Positions 20,405 through 28,284 of a stretch of 64,000 bases of DNA are shown piece after piece (position 1 is the stretch's first letter; every line of letters begins with the position of its first letter). Both the position numbers and the translations under genes were made by a program. The notes beneath the pieces were generated by a model, which ran no database searches, had not been told where the DNA came from, and was given only the letters and a program-made list of their open reading frames with translations. The stretch is from assembly GCA_023212725.1 (NCBI GenBank), contig JALBYF010000045.1:1-64000 (forward strand), in the 5' to 3' direction. The stretch is from Tranzscheliella williamsii (taxonomy: Eukaryota > Basidiomycota > Ustilaginomycetes > Ustilaginales > Ustilaginaceae).

Positions 20405-23400
20405 CTATTCTTCGTCTTCCCCTTCGTCGCTGTCTTGGTCTTGGTCTACCTGCAGTTCGTTGTCCTCCGAATCTGTGCTCGCATCCTCCTCCTCGGCCTG
20501 CCAGCCGTGGTGGGCATCGAACTCGTCGTCCTCCGGCGCCGAATCGTCGAGGTTCTGCTCATCCACCTCCTCGTCGTCGCTCTCGTCGAGGAACGAGTCG
20601 AGGTCCTTGTATCTCTGCTGCTGAGGGGCTGCGGCTGGGTCGAGGTCGATCGGGGTGTGTTGGCCGCTCCTGCTCGCGGAGCGCGAGGCGGGTGGAGTCA
20701 GTTTGTGGCCGGCGGGGGCTTGGCTGGACGGTGTCAGCACAACCGGGGAGTGGGCAGAAGGGGGAACAAAGTCGCCGGAGGAGAAGGACTTGAGGTTGGC
20801 GAGCGTCGTGTGCTTGAGCGCGGGGTGCGAGGGCGTCGAGACGGCGGGCGGCTCGCGCAGCTCGGCGGGGGTGGCCTCCGCCGCCCAGCCGGGCAGCTGC
20901 GTGGACAGCCAGCCCTTGACCAGCCTGCCTTCCAGCACGAGCGACAGCGACCCGAGCAGCGGCCCCTCGCGCGGCGACGCGCCTGCCTCGTCCGCTCCTT
21001 CCGTGTCCGCTCCCGGCGCCTCCGCCCGGACCTTGCCCTCGAACAGGACATGGATGACCTGCTCCCGCCGCAGCCGGACCCCCTTAAGATCCGCGTCGTC
21101 CTCTGTCACAGCCTCGCCCACCGACCTGGCCGCGTCGCTGATCGCTTCCTGAACCGAGTCGCGTCCCGCGAGCGATCCTGCCGCTTCTGGGCGCGCAGGT
21201 CCCTCGCCTTGCTCGCCATGCGTGCTGCCCTCACTCGGCCGGTGGTAATCAGCCAAGGGACTTGTCAGCCCTTTGCAGAATCTCGCCCGGTCTCTGACGT
21301 CAAAGTCCGCATCGTACCGCGCGAGCTTGAGCAGGTAGAAGTGCAGCTTGGTAACCGTCGATGCCAGGCGTTCGGACCGGCCTTGCTGGCCATCCACCAA
21401 GCCGGGCGTGGGCGTCAGGATCGTGGGCAAGAAGGCAAAGACCTTGCTGGACGCCGTCAGGATCTGCAGCTTGACCATGGGTGATTCGTTACGGAAATTG
21501 ATGGCGCACCGTCGGATGAGGTCTGGCAGTACGAGCTCAGCTAGCGTGACGGTCTCTGACCGCTGAGGCTCGCCGGCGCCAGCTCGTGATATAGATACCG
21601 ACTTGCGCGCATGCTGCCCCAGAAGCCATAGGATGCTTGCCCTCGCTGCAGGATGGAGGATCGCACCTTTGCCGAGCACTCTTGGTTTGACCCTTTTTTG
21701 GCTTACCGCCGATGAAGCGGGCATTGGAGAGTCGGAGGGCGCGGCCCCGAACAGCAAAGCTGCCAGCCTGTAGACAATCGCTGCTGTTTTGCTGCCATCC
21801 GGGCCTTCGACAGTTGCTCCATCCTGAATCAGGTCTTTTATGACAAGTACAGCATGGGCAACGGTATTATCGCGGAGTGGCGTCCCGGCTTTTCGTTTCC
21901 GAAGCAGGTTCAGCAACGCAGCCAAGCACTTGGAGCTTGCCTGTAGCTCGGGTCTCAATGCCAGCTTTCCTAGGCAAGAGATGGCATGAGCGGCGATCCC
22001 GTCATCCGGAGAACGTACATGCGTCACCAGCTCCGGCAGAACAAAGGCGACATTGGTCTTGTTGCAGACAGTCACCAGGACATCGAGCTTGAGGAGCGAA
22101 ACTGAGATGGGCTCGTCGTGAGAGGCCTCGAGGAAGAAAGACGTAACATGAGGTGCAAAGATCTGCCTATCCTGCCTCGCCACGACCAGAATGTTGAGCA
22201 GCACGACGTGCACGATATCGACCGACGAACGCAGAAGACGAATAAGCGGCCGAGCGAGTAGAGAGTGGTAGGATGAGGGGCCGATATAGTATATTAGTCT
22301 TGTTGCAGCCATCACAACAGCAGCGTTGGGGCTATGGAGCAGAGTCTGCACCTTCACAAGCAGAAGCTCGAGATCCCTGTCGATGTCGGAACGCGAAGCG
22401 GGGGAAGACGACAACAGTCTGCCCGAAGGTCGATCCTTTGTCGATGTTGCGCCGTCTGTGACGGTGAGAGATGTCTGAACCTCATTGGAGAGGAAGGCTT
22501 CGAGGCCATCTGCGTCCGGCTTGACATTCTCTTGGACCGCAGGCCCTGAGTCAAGCTTTGGTGCCGCATGTGCCTCTGGCTTGGTCTGATCTGCGGCCGG
22601 CTCGTTGTCTGTTGCTACTGGAGGCGTGGTCTTGGACTTCGGCGGTAGGAAGTTAGCTCTTGCATATCTTGAGAGGACCTGAAGGGATGTAATCTGACCC
22701 CACTCATCCATGTCGGATAGGGCGTGACATATCTTGCGGTAATTTTGGTGGAGGAGATCCCACCTTTCCGGGCATACTTGCTGGAAGGCCGACAACGCTG
22801 CACCGAGCACGTACGGTGACCTGTCGGCCAGGAGTGTGGAGAGGCTCTCTAAAAGAGTGGCAAGCTGCGTCCTGTCGATCTGATAGCATTTGGGCAAGGC
22901 AAGAGCGGCGATCTTGCGCACATAGAGGTTGGGGTCTCGCGCAGCTTTGGCCACAGCCATAGCGACAATAGGCGCAATCATAGCCACTTTGATGCTGCTA
23001 AGGACGCGAAGAGCCATGGCGCGTATTAGCGGGCTGGGGTCGGAGAGGTCCCTCTGAAAGCTGTTGATACTGAGTAGCGTCAAGTCTGGATTCTTGTTGG
23101 CATATCTGAGCAAAACGATGTATACGAGCTTGCGGACATCGAGGTTGGAGCATGAAGTCAGTTTGAGCACGGCGGGAAGGAACTGGGAAGCATCGCGTCC
23201 TTTGGAGATCATGGCGACGATGCGGGTAAGGGCAGAGATGCGGTCTTCGTCCCTGCTCGAGTCGATCTCGACCGAAATAGTGGAGAGCTTATCTTCCGAG
23301 GTGTCTAGGTATTTGGCTGAACCCACGCCTCCGACTAGACCTTTGAGGGCTGCAATAGCGTCCTCCGACGTCTCGGAGAGGAAAGCCAAAGCTCGCGAAG

Positions 23401-23422
23401 AGTTGGTATACGCGGACGTCAT
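20405..23422 (-). CDS. APL6: AP-3 adaptor complex beta subunit
   Basis: 1005 residues, single exon from the ATG at 23422. The adaptin N-terminal armadillo domain covers about 30-600, with the beta-adaptin phrases DVRKLVYIVLLRYA, LIRAMALRVLSSI, DPNLYVRKIAALAL and RSPYVLGAALSAF. AP-3 sorts cargo from endosome or Golgi to the vacuole. A Ser-rich stretch follows, and the protein ends in a strongly acidic hinge-like tail (about 935-1005), with no recognisable ear domain after it. It lies tail-to-tail with the preceding gene; only 85 bp separate the stop codons. Confidence 0.9.
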   Translation of the reverse strand: MTSAYTNSSRALAFLSETSEDAIAALKGLVGGVGSAKYLDTSEDKLSTISVEIDSSRDEDRISALTRIVAMISKGRDASQFLPAVLKLTSCSNLDVRKLVYIVLLRYANKNPDLTLLSINSFQRDLSDPSPLIRAMALRVLSSIKVAMIAPIVAMAVAKAARDPNLYVRKIAALALPKCYQIDRTQLATLLESLSTLLADRSPYVLGAALSAFQQVCPERWDLLHQNYRKICHALSDMDEWGQITSLQVLSRYARANFLPPKSKTTPPVATDNEPAADQTKPEAHAAPKLDSGPAVQENVKPDADGLEAFLSNEVQTSLTVTDGATSTKDRPSGRLLSSSPASRSDIDRDLELLLVKVQTLLHSPNAAVVMAATRLIYYIGPSSYHSLLARPLIRLLRSSVDIVHVVLLNILVVARQDRQIFAPHVTSFFLEASHDEPISVSLLKLDVLVTVCNKTNVAFVLPELVTHVRSPDDGIAAHAISCLGKLALRPELQASSKCLAALLNLLRKRKAGTPLRDNTVAHAVLVIKDLIQDGATVEGPDGSKTAAIVYRLAALLFGAAPSDSPMPASSAVSQKRVKPRVLGKGAILHPAARASILWLLGQHARKSVSISRAGAGEPQRSETVTLAELVLPDLIRRCAINFRNESPMVKLQILTASSKVFAFLPTILTPTPGLVDGQQGRSERLASTVTKLHFYLLKLARYDADFDVRDRARFCKGLTSPLADYHRPSEGSTHGEQGEGPARPEAAGSLAGRDSVQEAISDAARSVGEAVTEDDADLKGVRLRREQVIHVLFEGKVRAEAPGADTEGADEAGASPREGPLLGSLSLVLEGRLVKGWLSTQLPGWAAEATPAELREPPAVSTPSHPALKHTTLANLKSFSSGDFVPPSAHSPVVLTPSSQAPAGHKLTPPASRSASRSGQHTPIDLDPAAAPQQQRYKDLDSFLDESDDEEVDEQNLDDSAPEDDEFDAHHGWQAEEEDASTDSEDNELQVDQDQDSDEGEDEE

Positions 23423-24405
23423 GGTCAAGCACGCTACCTCCGCACTACTACGGCCTCGATGCGTGATGGAGATGCGCTTGAATGTCTTCGAAAGGCGTCT
23501 TCAAGACTTGGAGATGCGAGAAGGTCGCGGCGGACCTGCAGTGGAGGCAAAGCACAAAGCGCAAACAAGTCACAGTCATGAGTGTTGGTCTTCTGGCTCT
23601 GCAAGCTCAGGGCGGATTTCGGGTCCGACGCTCTGAATTCAAGATCAACACCGCGGCGAAGCCGTAAGCTCAGCACCAATCCCGAAATACCAACTACTGT
23701 ATACCCATTCGGTCTGACCGATGCTATTGACATGCAGTTTCCTCGCCTAGGCTGACAACCACTACACCCCATTTGCCAAATGAGGAGAAAGTGGCGCATC
23801 CAGCATGGTTGGCTAGTTGGCAGTATTGATGGTTGTTGCCGTTGCAAGTCACACAATAATAGGGTCACACTCACCTCACATCTGTGATTATGTTACTTTT
23901 GATTGTGAGATTATGATTTCGGCGTAGCCGATTTCCCTCACAATGATCACAAGCCATATCCACAGCCATACTACTGTATCACCGTGACGGTTGACCAAAA
24001 GTGCAACATCACGCATGTGAACACGAGCCTTAAACGTTTGCATCTAGCGCTTCTCCGCCATGGCCACCAAATGATCTGACTCTTTCTCCCACCTGTTGCT
24101 TCCTCCTTTCCCTGCCTCGCAGACCACTTCCATCGCGGTTGATGCGAACCTTCTCTGCTGCCGACTCAATCCGTCTCCCAACATTCAGATCAGTCACATT
24201 TGGACGCAGTCACATTCGGGCGCAGTCACGTTCGAACGTAGTCGTATTCAAACGCAGTCACGTTTGGGCGGCTCCGGAGTTCCACCCATCTTGCCTTTGC
24301 TAGTCTGCCTCTACTCCAGCAAGCTCATGCTTATCTTTGCTGTCGGGGTCCAACAGGAATATCACCATCTCTAGTCAACGTTGGTTGGGCTCATCCTCGT
24401 AGACA
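23423..24405. promoter_or_regulatory. Divergent promoter region between AP-3 beta and Kelch gene
   Basis: About 980 bp, more AT-rich than its surroundings near 23.85-24.0 kb. It carries a five-unit 16-bp tandem array at 24192-24271 (separate entry) and a small hairpin TCGGC-GTA-GCCGA near 23.92 kb. A 92-codon ORF at 24096-24374 runs through the array and looks like leader sequence rather than a gene. Confidence 0.55.
24192..24271 (+). repeat. Five tandem 16-bp repeats
   Basis: Five contiguous units of exactly 16 bp start at 24192, 24208, 24224, 24240 and 24256, each of the form AGTCRYRTTYRRRCGB. The first reads AGTCACATTTGGACGC. The AGTC core is invariant and AGTCAC is kept in four of five. 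The last unit ends 134 bp before the Kelch ATG, so the array lies in its promoter or 5' leader. Confidence 0.85.
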
Positions 24406-26925
24406 ATGTCCGGTCCCCACGCCAGTCCTGCGGCAGCAGGGCGACCATTTCGCGATCATCCTCCGTCGACCTCGGGCACGGCGCTCGGCTTGTCCGCTTC
24501 TCCCAAACCAGTACAATACGGAACTCCGCCGAAACACCAGCTTGCCTCTGATGTGCAGGTGTTAGGTATGAATATGGCTCAGACGCAGCCTTTGGTACGT
24601 AATTCATCCGGCGCAAGCACTCACTCACCAGCATCGGGAGCTTCAACGCCAAACTACGTAGGAGATTACTCTGCCTTCCGCCCTCATCTGCTCTCTCGCT
24701 CTCCAAATACAAACCGTCTTCATCCTCAAGCTTCCTTTAGCACAGGCACCTCCTCAAGCTCTTACGGAAGCGAAACGCATCAAGAGCTTACCACCCTTTC
24801 GCCGTCTGCCCAATTCGGTCGACACGATTGTTCACCATCCTTGATGGCAGCCGGCCCCCATCAGGCTGCCAAAAGGATGTACATGTCCCCTAGCAACCGT
24901 GCCCTGGCACACAAGGACTCTTTCGGAGGAACGTACGGCCTCAGTACTCCGCAAGATCTCAGTTCTGATTCCGCAGAAGAATCGTCCGGATTCTCCATGT
25001 CAGACACTCCGCTGAGGAAAAGCCAGCTTCGATCAGCAGATGTCCAGTACGATGATCCTACCCATGCCAGTCATTACCGCAACAGCTCCCTCTCTCACAT
25101 GTCTACCCAGAGTCAGGACAGCCTTTCCTACATCTCTTCTTCCACTTTGCAGATGCCCTCGAGCTCCAATTCGGCAGGCGAACCTATCGAGGTTCTCGGC
25201 CATACCCTCGGTCGCAACCACATTCTACCGCACAACGCCGGTCCATCGCAGGTGCCTGACGAACCACACTCTCCACAGTCGAGTCGATCGCGAATGGCGC
25301 TGTCCGCAGCCGTGGCAGCCGCGACCGCTGCTACTGGGTCCGCCCCCCTCGTCACAGTAGATCAGGGTGATCAAAGTCTCGCTTCGAGGTTCCATAAAAG
25401 CATGTCCCTTGACCCTGCTAAAAATGTCGACCTTTCAAACTCCTTCCGTATGCCCCTTCCAGCAACGGAAGAGTCGTTCAAATCGCCTTTGACCTCTGGC
25501 TTTGTACCTTCGAATGAGTCCCTTGCTACGGCCAGGCCAGACCAGCCCCTTGCCAATGCTGCGTTTTCCGATTCGCCAGCCTTGCGCGCCGCCTCGAGCG
25601 GCGCTCCACCTTCTACAGCCCTGGGAAACGAAGCAAGACAGAGTGAATCGATACCTGCGTCTGCCCTTACGATGGAGACACCACATCCTCCCGTTTTGGA
25701 GGCTGCAAATATTCCATTGCCTGCTGTCGCGAAGCATGTAAAGGCGGCTCCCGGCAACGCTAACAGTCGAGATCGTCGTGAAGTGGGTGACAAGGCCAAG
25801 GAACGTGACCGCAGCGGCAAGCGTCCTTCTAGTCGAGCGCGTGAATCAGCAGAACCATCTTCGACGACAAAGCCGGATGTTCCTACCAGAATGCTCAAGA
25901 CTTTGCATCGTACGCTGCCTCAGCTGCCGTCGGCGACTAACATCAAGCCGGCTCCGCCTCCTTCCATGTATTGGTCTAGGGCGCCAGTACACGGCAGTGT
26001 CCCCAGGCGCAGCTTCCGAGCTCATACCGCCAATCTTTGCGACGAAATTCTTTGGCTTTTTGGCGGCTGTGACAACCGCGGCTGCTTTCGAGATCTCTGG
26101 TGTTTTGACACTGAGACCATGTGTTGGTCAAAGCCCAAAGTTACAGGAGACATTCCTCCAGCACGACGAGCCCATTCTGCCACCATGGTCAATAAACGGT
26201 TGTTTGTCTTTGCAGGTGGAGACGGACCAAATTACTTCAATGATCTTTATGTTTTTGATACTGTATCGTTGCGCTGGTCCAAGCCAGAGGTATCTGGCAC
26301 AGCCCCGAGTCCTCGTCGAGCTCACACCTCCAACTATCACGAAGGTCAGCTGATCATTTTCGGTGGCGGCAACGGGGTGGGGGCTCTCAACGATGTCCAT
26401 ACTCTGGATGTCAATGATCTGTCTCGCCTTGAATGGCGCAGAATGGAATGCAGCGGCAAAATCCCCATCGGTCGGGGCTACCACACATCAAATTTGGTCG
26501 ACGGTAAGCTGATTGTCATTGGTGGCAGCGATGGCCACATGTCTTTCAACGACATTCACATTTTGCGCCTCGACATCAAGACGTGGTATCAAGTCAAGAC
26601 AGACGAGATCCACAATCGCCTCGGCCACACCGCCACGCAAGTCGGCTCTTACCTTTTCATATTCGGCGGTCACGACAGCAAAGCCTACACGTCGGAGCTG
26701 CTGACGCTCAACTTGGTAAATCTACAGTGGGAGCCACGCAAGGTTTGTGGGAAGAAGCCACAAGGAAGAGGATACCACCAGGCGTGGTTGCGGGACTCGA
26801 GGCTCTTTATCCATGGTGGTTTCGATGGAAAAGATGTCTTTGACGAACTGCACTTTCTCGATCTGGCCGCATGCGCCTACCTACCCCAGATTACCAGCTT
26901 CAGTGTTGAGCTCGACGATGACTGA
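24406..26925 (+). CDS. Kelch-repeat beta-propeller protein
   Basis: 839 residues, single exon. The first 520 residues are Ser/Pro-rich and probably disordered. The C-terminal part (about 525-830) holds six Kelch repeats, each with the GG doublet and aromatic pattern: WLFGGCDN, FVFAGGDG, IIFGGGNG, IVIGGSDG, FIFGGHDS and FIHGGFDG. Six blades suit a closed propeller. Kelch proteins of this shape in fungi include polarity and Ras-pathway factors (Tea1- or Ral2-like), but nothing here fixes the partner. The ATG at 24406 is the first in frame after the upstream tandem array. Confidence 0.85.
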   Translation: MSGPHASPAAAGRPFRDHPPSTSGTALGLSASPKPVQYGTPPKHQLASDVQVLGMNMAQTQPLVRNSSGASTHSPASGASTPNYVGDYSAFRPHLLSRSPNTNRLHPQASFSTGTSSSSYGSETHQELTTLSPSAQFGRHDCSPSLMAAGPHQAAKRMYMSPSNRALAHKDSFGGTYGLSTPQDLSSDSAEESSGFSMSDTPLRKSQLRSADVQYDDPTHASHYRNSSLSHMSTQSQDSLSYISSSTLQMPSSSNSAGEPIEVLGHTLGRNHILPHNAGPSQVPDEPHSPQSSRSRMALSAAVAAATAATGSAPLVTVDQGDQSLASRFHKSMSLDPAKNVDLSNSFRMPLPATEESFKSPLTSGFVPSNESLATARPDQPLANAAFSDSPALRAASSGAPPSTALGNEARQSESIPASALTMETPHPPVLEAANIPLPAVAKHVKAAPGNANSRDRREVGDKAKERDRSGKRPSSRARESAEPSSTTKPDVPTRMLKTLHRTLPQLPSATNIKPAPPPSMYWSRAPVHGSVPRRSFRAHTANLCDEILWLFGGCDNRGCFRDLWCFDTETMCWSKPKVTGDIPPARRAHSATMVNKRLFVFAGGDGPNYFNDLYVFDTVSLRWSKPEVSGTAPSPRRAHTSNYHEGQLIIFGGGNGVGALNDVHTLDVNDLSRLEWRRMECSGKIPIGRGYHTSNLVDGKLIVIGGSDGHMSFNDIHILRLDIKTWYQVKTDEIHNRLGHTATQVGSYLFIFGGHDSKAYTSELLTLNLVNLQWEPRKVCGKKPQGRGYHQAWLRDSRLFIHGGFDGKDVFDELHFLDLAACAYLPQITSFSVELDDD

Positions 26926-28117
26926 TGTTGATTGCCATCTGTCAGACCAAGCAGGCTGGGAACGTCGTTTTCATCATCCTCTAACATGTTCTTTCATATC
27001 ACACTAATCACAGCAAAGTTCCAGTCTAATCTCAATCTTCTCAGCCGAAGGGCCGTAATCTCTCTACATTCCGAGTTGCTTGTGGGAAGCGGCGCGATGC
27101 GCCATGGATGTCCACATCGGATCATGAGCACAAGTAGCGCCGCATGTGCCCGTACAGGATCTTCGCGGCGACTTACGGGCTTCATGCCGCTACGGTGACT
27201 TATCCCACTTAACTCTGTAGTGCTCGTTTTGCCGCAGACAGTCAAACCACATCTACGGACAACCCACCTCATCTTCTTGGCCTCACCTTGCACATAAGAT
27301 ACAGTAAGTATGTGGAATGAGGGGAAGGGCTTTTCCTTGATACAGCCCGTGCAAGACCTCTTGCCACTTTCGTCATTCTTCTCAACCGCTGCATTCTCTA
27401 AACACCGAAGAAGTGGACGATGGACGGTTCTCGGTGTTGGCCACTCCGTTCATGGCTTGAAAGTGGGCAAAATACACCCGAATGCGTCTACGACATATGC
27501 GTCCTCGCATTGGACTGCCTCAAGTACTAAGTTTTCATCTTATTCGCCGTGGTCTTGCGTGTTCGTGGGTCTCCGATGCGCATGCGCCTCAGTTACAATA
27601 TCGCAGCTGATGCAGCAATTGCAGATATGTTCATGAGGCCGGTACGTGTATGGCAACTCCGGAGGGCAACTGAGCGTCGCTGATGTCGACATCTCGCATT
27701 ATCTCCTACATTATCGATCAGGGAGAAGGAAAAGCAATCGACGGAGAGGCGCCACAGCTTCGTGCTGATCTTTGTCAGACGTTCTGGCACTGTAAAGAAG
27801 TTAAGGAAGGCAGCAGCAGTGGGTCAGATGGGAGATGAAGTTGAGCGTGGTCTTGCGAGCCCACACAACCTGCGCCCGCATACAAGTGGCAGCAACTACG
27901 CGAGGCCAAAATGAAGTCCGATGAGCACGCTACGCATGCTTACAATAGCGCTTGTCGCACCGAGGGTGTGCGCGTTCGTACTCAGCATGGCTTGGTGGGG
28001 CTGCCTGCGGTTGCATAGGTACTGCTCATCACGGCATACAAATGAGATGGGCTAGACGAGCAGCTTCAGGCGACCAATTCTGCTTGTGTTCCAGACACAG
28101 CACCCTTGGGGAAAAGT
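26926..28117. other. Intergenic region upstream of secreted repeat protein
   Basis: About 1.2 kb without a supported gene. Several 60-110 codon ORFs exist on both strands, but none resembles a known protein or has good splice partners. It probably contains the Kelch 3' UTR and the regulatory region of the secreted protein gene. Confidence 0.5.
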
Positions 28118-28125
28118 TATAAAAG
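28118..28125 (+). promoter_or_regulatory. TATA box of secreted repeat protein
   Basis: Perfect TATAAAAG 167 bp before the ATG at 28285, followed by a pyrimidine-rich leader. A consensus TATA box is uncommon in this window and suggests strong or regulated expression. Confidence 0.65.
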
Positions 28126-28284
28126 AGGCGCCACCGTGCCCTCCTTCTCCCCGAAAGCATCTCGTACAAACTAGTTTCGCCTCCTTTCTCAATCATCGAC
28201 TCGAGCTAGCCTCAGTCAGTCCATCATAGTCAAGAACTTTTTCGCACCTTTGCACCGCAGCGACAGTCATTTACACAAGCAGCG

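Noticed and set aside
20162..21484. 440-codon plus-strand frame opposite AP-3 beta C-terminus
   Set aside because: Antisense to the acidic tail of AP-3 beta; no domain and composition is the mirror of acidic codons.
24096..24374. 92-codon ORF upstream of the Kelch gene
   Set aside because: It runs through the 16-bp tandem array, lacks any recognisable protein features and ends just before the Kelch ATG, so it is more likely leader sequence.
27310..27636. 108-codon ORF in the gap before the secreted protein
   Set aside because: No domain, no signal peptide, no splice partner and no supporting promoter.
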